Shown piece by piece: positions 1 to 5,655 of a DNA stretch of 5,655 nucleotides. Both the position numbers and the translations under genes were made by a program. The notes beneath the pieces are model-generated. The model was not told where the DNA came from. It worked only from the letters and a program-made list of their open reading frames with translations, and did no database searches. The first letter of the stretch is position 1, and every line of letters begins with the position of its first letter. Source of the DNA: Flavobacteriales bacterium UBA4011 (GTDB lineage Bacteria; Bacteroidota; Bacteroidia; Flavobacteriales_D; Crocinitomicaceae); NCBI GenBank assembly GCA_002384725.1, contig DGBF01000119.1, positions 491 to 6,145 of the forward strand, written 5' to 3'.

Positions 1-180
1 TGATTCAATATTCGACGTGCGAGTAATACAGCATATATTGAACTCCATCTGCAATTGATTATCAGCGAAACGATGAAAAAGAGCTGGGTATATTTTTCGA
101 TACGCTAAGTCACCATCGCCGCCAAATACGATAAAATTAAATGGAAGTATCTTTATTAGATTTTGAGTTTTGTTTGTCAT
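1..180 (-). CDS. zwf: Glucose-6-phosphate 1-dehydrogenase, N-terminal fragment (cut by window edge)
   Basis: This reading frame begins with ATG at 180 and runs open for 60 codons to the window edge, so only the first eighth or so of a family usually near 490-510 residues is visible. It matches the start of the G6PD NAD(P)-binding Rossmann domain: a beta strand (FIVFG, residues 16-20), the dinucleotide loop GGDGDLA (20-26), then YRKIYPALFHRF (27-38) and a second strand ending in an arginine (ICCITR, 49-54). The family pattern is G-x-x-GDLA-x-(R/K)-K-(L/I)-Y/I-P; Lys29 corresponds to its conserved lysine. The enzyme oxidises glucose-6-phosphate to 6-phosphogluconolactone in the cytosol, the first step of the oxidative pentose phosphate pathway. 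The loop has Asp22 where Thr or Ser is usual (see findings). The gene lies 83 bp downstream of lptD on the same strand and could be read through from it or use its own promoter. No Shine-Dalgarno sequence is visible. No other in-frame ATG or GTG precedes the loop motif, which supports this start. Confidence 0.85.
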   Translation of the reverse strand, partial: MTNKTQNLIKILPFNFIVFGGDGDLAYRKIYPALFHRFADNQLQMEFNICCITRTSNIES

Positions 181-195
181 ATTTACAACTAAGTT

Positions 196-212
196 AATTA
201 CTTTTTGTAATT
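196..212. repeat. Small AT-rich inverted repeat upstream of zwf
   Basis: AATTAC and GTAATT form a perfect 6-bp inverted repeat around a 5-base T (plus) or A (minus) loop. It lies 16-32 bases before the zwf start, in what would be its leader. The stem has one G-C pair and no following T-run on the minus strand, so it is a poor terminator. It could be a weak operator or a chance palindrome in AT-rich DNA. Confidence 0.25.
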
Positions 213-217
213 TATAC

Positions 218-252
218 CATAAGTAAGCAGTAAAAGTTTTCTAAATCTACAA
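218..252 (-). promoter_or_regulatory. Weak candidate promoter for zwf
   Basis: On the minus strand, TACTTATG (plus 218-225) matches the Bacteroidota -7 consensus TAnnTTTG at five of six fixed positions. A TTG (plus 250-252) stands 24 bases upstream of it, slightly beyond the usual spacing to the -33 element. The implied transcript would start about 30 bases before the zwf ATG. The rest of the 83-bp lptD-zwf gap shows no convincing terminator, so read-through from lptD is an equal possibility. Confidence 0.25.
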
Positions 253-263
253 TAAAAATATTT

Positions 264-2825
264 CTATAAAAAGAAAGGTGGTTTGTTGAATCGCAATTTA
301 GCATCTTGAAACAAGCTCGATTTCGCGTTCATTTGAAAAGAGAAATACTTCACTTGAGCAATAGGGGTCCATTGAAAAGAAAGTTGCCAACAATGCAAAT
401 CTCTGACTACTGAGAATTGAGAATAGGTAATTTTTGCCGTTTCCATATCGAAATTGGCGTTACCCGAAATTTTCCAACGTTTAGTAAAAGATGCGTCTCC
501 ATTCATTTGGATGGTCTGAACGACTGCCGACCTTTCATTGTTAGCGGCGGTTAGAGATTGATTAGCCGTCCAACTCGAATTGTAGGACATGGTCACTTTC
601 CAAGGTATTTCGAAACTGATGATTTGTTCCGGATGTTCAATGAAATATTGATAATCTGCCGTCCAGTTTTCTTCCATTTTTGAACGAACGTCGTCTAGCT
701 TCTCTAGACTTTTCCTTGAGGTTAAAGTATAACTCGTGGCAAAAGTTAAGTTGGTAAATCGCCCTAAGTTTCCTCTTGATTTTAAGGCGTATGAATCGAA
801 AGAAGTGCCTGTGCTGTCGTTCCAATCATATGGACTGAACGTTCCGTTAACTTGGAGGCTTAAGGCTTTCAAAGGGCTGATTCTTAGATTGGTTGAAAAA
901 TTAGACAACTTCATCGAGTCTTTTTCGAAATCATAATTTCCGCTAACCGAGAAGTTGTCGAATAATTTAATTTTTTGGAAACCGGTAATGGTATCTTTAT
1001 CTGATTTTCGTTTCAACTCCAAGGTGCTGTTCATGTTGAAGGTCAACAAGCTTTGGTCCCGTGTTGAATTGGCAGAATAAATACTGTTCTCAAATCGAGA
1101 GTAGGTAATGGTATCACCGGAATAGTTGGAAATGAATGTACTGTTTGTATTCATATTTGGACGGTACGTGTATCCTATCGTTGGCGTCAAGACATGACGA
1201 ATAATCGGCTTATTTTTCCCTACTGCCTTGTAATAAGAATAAAAGACGGTTGTAGCGTTGGCTGTAAAATCGATTGTTTGCGCCATATCACTGACGTTCA
1301 CTACGCGAGAATTCACGAAATTAGAATACGATCCAGTTGATTCGTTCAAGGTCGAATCATCAAATCGTTCCGAAGTTTGAAAGTTGTACGAATTCGAATA
1401 GGTGAAGGAAGGATTGATTTTTAAAGCATTTTTAAAAAGACCAATGGTCGTTTTTGCTTTGGCTTTTTGAAATATTCCGTTCTTAAATTTGTCTTGAATA
1501 GCTTGAAAATCACCTTGCTGCATCAAACTATCTGCAAAGCTAGATTGGTTTTTTCCTTCCATGTCGTAGGTTACACCAAATCTGCTAATTGCTTGACGCC
1601 AACCTCTCGACGAAGCAACTAATTTTTGAAGTGGAAAGATTTGGGTCATGTTGAAATTAAACACGGGACTTGTTAAGTCAGTCGTTTTATTGTTCGAACT
1701 TTGTCTAGTCGAAAGTTTAACTCCTGCGCGGATAGGTAAATTCCCAAAAGATCGATCCAATGAAATATCGGATAAAAAAGCATTGTTCAAATACTGACCA
1801 TTCGATGGATCCACGTTGGTTTGAGGGTTGTTGATGGAAGTGAAATTCACGTTCGAGCGAAAATACCAATTCGGATTTCCTTTTCTATCTTGGTTGTGCT
1901 GCCAGTTCACTCGGAAATTTTTTCTTGAATCATTGGTGGGAAAGCCATTTCTAAACAAATCATAGCCTAAATCGATAGCTCCACTGTATTTGTATTTTAC
2001 TGAGTAATCGGTAACTGCGCCAATTCCAAAGGTTCCTCGGGAGTATATTGTTCCGTAAACAGTCGTTTGTAAATTATCGTTGATTGGAATGTAGTAGCCT
2101 AGTTTTTCGAAACCAAATCCATATTGCGAAGCAGGAATAATCTGCGGAAAAATAAAGCCAGAAATTCGATCCTTTGATTGAGGAATGATGGCAAATGGAA
2201 GTCCCAAGGGTGTCGGAATTCCTTTTACCCATAAGTTCAATGGGCCAGAAACGATTCTTTTTTCAGGAATTAAAATAGCTTTCGACAATTGAAAATGAAA
2301 ATGGGGTTCTTCTAAATCACACGTCGTGAATTTTCCTTCTTTAAAATGGACCTCTTCATTTGGGTGACGTTTGGCAACTCCCATGTACAAGTAATTTTCA
2401 TCTTGCTTGGTCATGACATCTTCGATATACCCTTTTTCAGTATTGAAATTGTACCGAATAGTTGAAGCCGTCATTTTTTCAATGCCGTCGTCAAATTGGG
2501 GTCGACCAGTTTGGTTCCCTACACTATCGGTTAAATAAGTGGCTGTCACCTCATTTTTATCCAAATCAATAATGATATAATCGGCAGTCATTGTGATGTC
2601 ACCATATCTAATAATCGCTTCTTTTACCAAGGTCACCCGATTAGTTCTTAAATCGACATTGGTGGAGTCGAGCGCGTCGTAAAAAACCTCCTCATCGAAG
2701 GAATCATCTATAACGTATACAGTATCTTTGTTTGGTAATAATTGTGTGTAACCAATGGAATGAACAAACATTATTAACAACGTTGCGAAGAAAACTCGAA
2801 TTCTGGAATGTTTTTTGGTTATCAA
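264..2825 (-). CDS. lptD: LPS-assembly outer-membrane protein LptD (OstA-like, Bacteroidota type)
   Basis: This 853-residue protein is the outer-membrane beta-barrel that, with the lipoprotein LptE, takes lipopolysaccharide from the periplasmic LptA bridge and inserts it in the outer leaflet. Residues 1-27 form a signal peptide (basic start, hydrophobic 11-24, likely cut before Gln28). Residues about 55-190 form an LptA/OstA-like beta-jellyroll (short beta repeats such as RTNRVTLVKEAIIRYGDI), followed by a CDLEEPHFHF segment at 169-178 and a PTPLGLPF linker at 204-211. From about residue 215 to the end there are many alternating amphipathic, Tyr/Asn/Ser-rich strands of a large barrel. The protein has only two cysteines, Cys169 and Cys812. 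It ends PPFFL, so the last residue is Leu rather than the common terminal Phe. The proposed start is TTG at 2825. An in-frame stop lies six codons upstream, no ATG lies between, and the first in-frame ATG (residue 19) would remove half the signal peptide. ATT two codons earlier is a less likely option. The gene diverges from the amidase gene. Confidence 0.9.
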   Translation of the reverse strand: MITKKHSRIRVFFATLLIMFVHSIGYTQLLPNKDTVYVIDDSFDEEVFYDALDSTNVDLRTNRVTLVKEAIIRYGDITMTADYIIIDLDKNEVTATYLTDSVGNQTGRPQFDDGIEKMTASTIRYNFNTEKGYIEDVMTKQDENYLYMGVAKRHPNEEVHFKEGKFTTCDLEEPHFHFQLSKAILIPEKRIVSGPLNLWVKGIPTPLGLPFAIIPQSKDRISGFIFPQIIPASQYGFGFEKLGYYIPINDNLQTTVYGTIYSRGTFGIGAVTDYSVKYKYSGAIDLGYDLFRNGFPTNDSRKNFRVNWQHNQDRKGNPNWYFRSNVNFTSINNPQTNVDPSNGQYLNNAFLSDISLDRSFGNLPIRAGVKLSTRQSSNNKTTDLTSPVFNFNMTQIFPLQKLVASSRGWRQAISRFGVTYDMEGKNQSSFADSLMQQGDFQAIQDKFKNGIFQKAKAKTTIGLFKNALKINPSFTYSNSYNFQTSERFDDSTLNESTGSYSNFVNSRVVNVSDMAQTIDFTANATTVFYSYYKAVGKNKPIIRHVLTPTIGYTYRPNMNTNSTFISNYSGDTITYSRFENSIYSANSTRDQSLLTFNMNSTLELKRKSDKDTITGFQKIKLFDNFSVSGNYDFEKDSMKLSNFSTNLRISPLKALSLQVNGTFSPYDWNDSTGTSFDSYALKSRGNLGRFTNLTFATSYTLTSRKSLEKLDDVRSKMEENWTADYQYFIEHPEQIISFEIPWKVTMSYNSSWTANQSLTAANNERSAVVQTIQMNGDASFTKRWKISGNANFDMETAKITYSQFSVVRDLHCWQLSFQWTPIAQVKYFSFQMNAKSSLFQDAKLRFNKPPFFL

Positions 2826-2832
2826 TCCAATG

Positions 2833-2840
2833 TAATTTTG
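2833..2840 (+). promoter_or_regulatory. -7 promoter element for the amidase-MCE-FeS operon
   Basis: TAATTTTG is a perfect match to the Bacteroidota -7 consensus TAnnTTTG. The start site would fall near 2845-2848, giving a leader of about 40 bases before the ATG at 2888. The upstream -33 TTG is not ideal: the closest, at 2815-2817 inside the lptD 5' end, is only 15 bases away, against about 17-23 expected. Confidence 0.5.
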
Positions 2841-2864
2841 TTATACGTGTTTTTTAGACACTTG

Positions 2865-2872
2865 CAAAGCTA
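2865..2872 (-). promoter_or_regulatory. -7 promoter element for lptD
   Basis: Read on the minus strand this is TAGCTTTG, a perfect match to TAnnTTTG. The transcript would begin near 2857-2860 and leave a leader of about 33 bases before the TTG start at 2825. No clear -33 TTG is present at the expected distance, which would fall over the amidase start codon; only a T-rich stretch is seen there. Confidence 0.5.
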
Positions 2873-2887
2873 AAAATAAGATAGTTC

Positions 2888-4024
2888 ATGACTAAAAAAA
2901 TATTTGCTTTTATACGAAACGTTAGAATACTCATTGTTATTGGATGTTTCGCGAGCATCAATATTCATGCCCAAGCACCATCGGCAGATATGGCGGCAAT
3001 TAAAACGGTGGTAATTGACGCAGGACATGGCGGAAAAGACCCGGGTTGTCACGGTGCAACATCACAAGAGAAACATGTTTGTTTGTCTATGGCATTGAAA
3101 CTGGGCAACTTGATAAAAAAGAAACATCCTAATATAAAAGTAATTTACACGAGAGATACGGATGTATTTGTGGAATTAGATGACAGAGCTAAAATTGCTA
3201 ATCAAGCGAAAGCTGATTTGTTTATTTGTATCCATGCAAATGCAGCAGGAGCTTCTGCAGCAGGAACTGAGACTTATGTTCTAGGTTTGCATAAATCTGA
3301 ATCACAACAAAAAATAGCGGAAAGAGAAAATTCAGCTATTTATTTAGAAGACGACAAAGGAGAAAAGTACAAAGATTTCGATTTATCTCCTGATGCAATC
3401 ATTGCGAGACAATTGCAATTGGCCTATTATTTAGATCAATCGATATTATTTGCGTCTATGTTGCAGGCTGAGTTTACCAAAATTGGTCGTTACGATAGGG
3501 GAGTTAAACAGGCTGGCTTTTTGGTCTTGTACAAAACAACGATGCCAAGTGTTTTAATCGAAACAGGATTTTTAACGAATCCTGCAGAAGAAAAATTCTT
3601 AAGTAGCGAGGGCTCTCAGATAAAAATGGCGAACTCTATGTTTACTGCTTTTGAGAGTTATAAGAACGTGTTAGAGGGAATCACTTCCAAAACAGAGAAC
3701 AAACCCATTGTCACGAAAGAGATAAAGGAAGATGCGAAGATTAATGATTCTAAATCAGGTAATGTTTCATTCAAAGTTCAAATTGAAACTTCAGATTCAA
3801 AGATTTCATTGACAGATAAAAAATTCCTTGGCGTTAAAGTAGAGGAGTACCAACAAGACAACTTGTATAAGTACACAACTGGAGATTTTGAAAATGATAT
3901 CAGCGCAGCCAAGAAGTTGCAAACGGAAATGCGAACGAAAGGATTTCAACATGCGTTTGTTGCTGCGTTTATGGATGGAGAGCGAATTAGTATCGAAAAA
4001 GCTATTAAATTAGCAGAAAAATAA
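2888..4024 (+). CDS. N-acetylmuramoyl-L-alanine amidase (Amidase_3) with C-terminal SPOR-like domain
   Basis: This is a periplasmic zinc hydrolase of 378 residues that cuts the amide bond between N-acetylmuramic acid and the stem peptide of peptidoglycan, the reaction used to separate daughter cells. Residues 1-28 are an export signal (basic start, hydrophobic 12-26, likely cut after HA28). The Amidase_3 fold covers about 39-258. Its zinc ligands are readable: His47 in VIDAGHGGKDPG, Glu61 in SQEK and His116 in CIHANA, with catalytic Glu225 in VLIETGFLTN. An insert at about 133-175 contains KIAERENSAIYLEDD. It is typical of Bacteroidota amidases and sits where the AmiA/B/C proteins of Escherichia coli carry their autoinhibitory helix. 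A Lys/Glu-rich linker (260-292) leads to a SPOR-like module (294-376: SFKVQIETS, YKYTTGDFEN, AFVAAF), which in known proteins binds denuded septal glycans. The ATG at 2888 gives a complete signal peptide. The first gene of the rightward operon, it ends four bases before the MCE gene. The family is certain; the septal role is inferred. Confidence 0.93.
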   Translation: MTKKIFAFIRNVRILIVIGCFASINIHAQAPSADMAAIKTVVIDAGHGGKDPGCHGATSQEKHVCLSMALKLGNLIKKKHPNIKVIYTRDTDVFVELDDRAKIANQAKADLFICIHANAAGASAAGTETYVLGLHKSESQQKIAERENSAIYLEDDKGEKYKDFDLSPDAIIARQLQLAYYLDQSILFASMLQAEFTKIGRYDRGVKQAGFLVLYKTTMPSVLIETGFLTNPAEEKFLSSEGSQIKMANSMFTAFESYKNVLEGITSKTENKPIVTKEIKEDAKINDSKSGNVSFKVQIETSDSKISLTDKKFLGVKVEEYQQDNLYKYTTGDFENDISAAKKLQTEMRTKGFQHAFVAAFMDGERISIEKAIKLAEK

Positions 4025-4028
4025 AAAC

Positions 4029-5066
4029 GTGAAGATTTCCAAGGAGATAAAAACAGGTGTTATTGCAATTGCAGCAATTGGATTATTAGTAACGGGTGTT
4101 AATTTTTTAAAAGGAAATAGTTTCTTCGGAGGTGATGAAATTTATTATTCATACTATCCAAATTCCGGACAATTAGCAGGTGCAAGTAATGTTACATTAA
4201 ATGGAGTAGCAGTAGGGAAAGTCTTGAGCATTGAAAATGTTGCAAGTATTGATCCGAACAAAGTCGTAAAAGTTTCCTTTAATATTCAACACGATAACAT
4301 TAAAATACCCAAAGGCACAATAGTTCAAATTGATAATTTAGATTTGTTTGGAAAAGGACTGGTTCTTAAAATGCCTGATAGTCTTACCAACGGTTATTAC
4401 AAACCAGGAGCTACAATACCTGGCGAATTGGTCGTTGACATGATGTCGCAAGTAAAACAAATGGCCGAACCAGTCGCAGCGAAGCTTCAGACCTTGATGA
4501 CAAGTATCGAAAAAGTGGTGCAAAGTGCGTCCACATTAGTCGACACAAACTCTGCTGAAACCATTGAAGGAACCATTTTAGAATTGAAGGTGGCCATCAA
4601 ACGATTGGGAAATGTTGCAAAGGAAACGGAGAGTCTTGTCAATTCCGAAAAAGTGAAACTAGGTCGGATCTTTTCAAATGTTGAAGGAATTACTGAGAAT
4701 TTAAAAGCAAGCAACGAAAAAGTTGCAAAAATTATCGGCAACACAAAGAAAATCACAGACGATTTAGTTTCGGCTGATTTCAAAAGTGTTATCAATGCAG
4801 CGAAATCAACTTTATCCGGCTTCAATAAGCTATTGGCCAGTGCAAATTCGGGTGAAGGAACACTTGGTAAATTAATTTCGGATGAAAAACTGTATGATGA
4901 GTTGGTGCAAACAAACAAATCTCTGCAGAATTTAGTCAATGACATTTCTATACATCCAGAACGATATATTCACTTCTCAGCGATCGGAAGGAAAACAAAA
5001 GGTGTTCCTTTAACGTCTGATGAAGAGAAAAGATTAAGAAAGTTATTGGATTCTACCGCAAACTAG
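4029..5066 (+). CDS. MCE/MlaD family lipid-transport protein
   Basis: This 345-residue protein is of the MlaD type: the substrate-binding part of an ABC system that moves phospholipids or other lipids between the inner and outer membranes. A single N-terminal membrane anchor (about 10-27) follows a short basic cytoplasmic start, and there is no lipobox. The MCE domain spans about 37-115, with the characteristic GQLAGASNVTLNGVAVGKV (47-65) and a DNLDLFGKGLVLKM strand pair. The rest, about 140-300, is helical and rich in Lys, Glu, Ser and Val, as expected for the long helices by which MCE hexamers extend into the periplasm. A block near 290-330 (GEGTLGKLISDEKLYDEL, then HPERYIHFSAIGRK) is a signature I associate with Bacteroidota MCE proteins. 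The start is GTG, chosen because it gives the usual MKISKEIKTG opening and sits four bases after the amidase stop, suggesting translational coupling. No permease (MlaE) or ATPase (MlaF) gene is in the window; they must be encoded elsewhere. I left the symbol empty because orthology to mlaD itself is not established. Confidence 0.9.
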   Translation: MKISKEIKTGVIAIAAIGLLVTGVNFLKGNSFFGGDEIYYSYYPNSGQLAGASNVTLNGVAVGKVLSIENVASIDPNKVVKVSFNIQHDNIKIPKGTIVQIDNLDLFGKGLVLKMPDSLTNGYYKPGATIPGELVVDMMSQVKQMAEPVAAKLQTLMTSIEKVVQSASTLVDTNSAETIEGTILELKVAIKRLGNVAKETESLVNSEKVKLGRIFSNVEGITENLKASNEKVAKIIGNTKKITDDLVSADFKSVINAAKSTLSGFNKLLASANSGEGTLGKLISDEKLYDELVQTNKSLQNLVNDISIHPERYIHFSAIGRKTKGVPLTSDEEKRLRKLLDSTAN

Positions 5067-5079
5067 TTAATTTCATTTT

Positions 5080-5655
5080 ATGGTTTCAATTATTGTTTTC
5101 GCCTTACTTAGTATTGCTGGATTTGGCTTTTTCTTTTGGAATGTTTCCAAAATCAGGAGTAATATATTTTTAGGTCGAGATATTGAACGGATAGATCGAA
5201 AGACCGATCGTTGGAAAACAATGGCTTTAGTGGCCTTGGGACAAAAGAAGATGTTCACGAGACCAATCCCTGCTATTTTGCACTTGTGTATTTATGCAGC
5301 TTTCGTGATTACCCAAATTGAATTGATTGAAATTATAGTTGATGGAATAACGCACGAACATCGTGTTTTCCGTGAAGCACTGGGTGGGTTTTACACCTTC
5401 ATGATCAGTTTCATTGAAATATTATCGGTTTTGGCACTCGTCGCTACTATCATTTTCTTGATTCGTCGGAATGTTTTGAAAGTTAAAAGATTGACGATGG
5501 ATGAAATGAAAGGCTGGCCGAAACGCGATGCTAATCTTATTCTCATCATGGAAATCATCTTGGTTTCTTGTATTTTCACAATGAATGGAGCAGATGAAGT
5601 TTTGTATCAAACAGGAATGTCAAACGCCTCCTACCTTGGTGACGGTTCTATGTCT
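5080..5655 (+). CDS. Membrane (Fe-S)-binding oxidoreductase, heterodisulfide-reductase-like, N-terminal part (cut by window edge)
   Basis: This frame opens with ATG at 5080, just after an in-frame stop at 5068-5070, and stays open for 192 codons to the end of the window. The visible part is an integral membrane domain with four likely helices at about 2-21, 64-87, 103-128 and 153-170. Between the first two is a basic loop (RDIERIDRKTDRWKTMALVALGQKKM). Conserved-looking stretches include RPIPAILH (61-68), LIEIIVDG (82-89) and EMKGWPKRDAN (142-152). I recognise this as the N-terminal NarI/DsrM-like membrane part of the Bacteroidota (Fe-S)-binding proteins of about 440 residues, whose later half holds two 4Fe-4S clusters and CCG-type heterodisulfide-reductase motifs. 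Those cysteine motifs would lie beyond the window and are not seen, so electron-transfer function is inferred from family memory. His68, in a membrane helix, could be a haem ligand. The gene begins 13 bases after the MCE gene, in the same probable operon; no promoter or terminator is visible in the gap. Confidence 0.75.
   Translation, partial: MVSIIVFALLSIAGFGFFFWNVSKIRSNIFLGRDIERIDRKTDRWKTMALVALGQKKMFTRPIPAILHLCIYAAFVITQIELIEIIVDGITHEHRVFREALGGFYTFMISFIEILSVLALVATIIFLIRRNVLKVKRLTMDEMKGWPKRDANLILIMEIILVSCIFTMNGADEVLYQTGMSNASYLGDGSMS

Larger units (their letters stand above)
2826..2887. promoter_or_regulatory. Divergent intergenic region between lptD and the amidase gene
   Basis: These 62 AT-rich bases separate two divergently oriented envelope genes and so must serve both starts unless promoters lie inside the coding sequences. 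The region carries one perfect TAnnTTTG element on each strand, listed separately. Neither start codon is preceded by a purine-rich Shine-Dalgarno sequence at normal spacing; the leaders are A/T-rich, as is usual in Bacteroidota. I see no other operator-like palindrome. Confidence 0.6.

Noticed and set aside
196..212. Possible rho-independent terminator between lptD and zwf.
   Set aside because: The stem is only 6 bp with a single G-C pair, and the minus strand has no T-run after it. It is kept only as a low-confidence inverted repeat.
736..936. A 66-codon plus-strand open frame inside lptD.
   Set aside because: It is antisense to the beta-barrel coding sequence, has no promoter or ribosome-binding context and no recognisable motif.
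4487..4945. A 152-codon open frame on the minus strand inside the MCE gene.
   Set aside because: It lies wholly antisense to a well-supported gene, its translation is low-complexity (Ser/Phe/Thr-rich) with no recognisable domain, and it has no separate promoter or leader. It is a shadow of the coding bias of the MCE gene.
5067..5079. Possible separate promoter for the Fe-S gene.
   Set aside because: The 13-base gap and the end of the MCE gene contain no TAnnTTTG match, so read-through from upstream is the simpler explanation.
5391..5610. Two overlapping short minus-strand frames near the window end.
   Set aside because: Both are antisense to the membrane Fe-S protein, whose helices and conserved segments are clear in the plus frame; the antisense translations look like random sequence.
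1..5655. Signs of a mobile element, defence system, CRISPR array or RNA gene.
   Set aside because: No transposase or integrase, no direct-repeat array, no tRNA- or rRNA-like segment and no abrupt change in base composition were seen; coding sequence fills nearly the whole window with core genes.

Overview
The window looks like a chromosomal core-gene segment from a member of the Bacteroidota, most likely Flavobacteriales. The evidence is low GC content, start codons without Shine-Dalgarno sequences, TAnnTTTG-type promoter elements, and Bacteroidota-style versions of LptD, the N-acetylmuramoyl-L-alanine amidase and the MCE (MlaD-like) protein. The family assignments come from reading the proteins by eye, not from a database search.

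Layout. Two gene groups diverge from a 62-bp intergenic region at 2826-2887. Leftward on the minus strand are lptD, the outer-membrane LPS-assembly porin (264-2825), and then, 83 bp further on, the first 60 codons of a glucose-6-phosphate dehydrogenase (1-180), cut by the window edge. Rightward on the plus strand is a tightly packed probable operon. It holds a periplasmic zinc amidase with a C-terminal SPOR-like domain (2888-4024), a membrane-anchored MCE/MlaD protein starting with GTG four bases later (4029-5066), and the first 192 codons of a membrane-bound (Fe-S)-binding, heterodisulfide-reductase-like protein (5080 to the window end).

How the genes fit together. Three of the five genes serve the Gram-negative envelope: LPS insertion (LptD), septal peptidoglycan cleavage (amidase) and lipid transport between the membranes (MCE protein). 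The divergent promoter region carries a perfect TAnnTTTG box on each strand. The boxes face each other, so the predicted 5' ends overlap, which could couple LPS export to cell-wall remodelling. The two edge genes (G6PD and the Fe-S oxidoreductase) are redox and central metabolism functions.

I found no mobile element, CRISPR array, RNA gene, toxin or defence system, and nothing that needs a new biological system to explain it. The points worth a second look are finer details: the promoter architecture, a two-cysteine LptD, an unusual cofactor-binding loop in the G6PD fragment, and the amidase-MCE-FeS operon.
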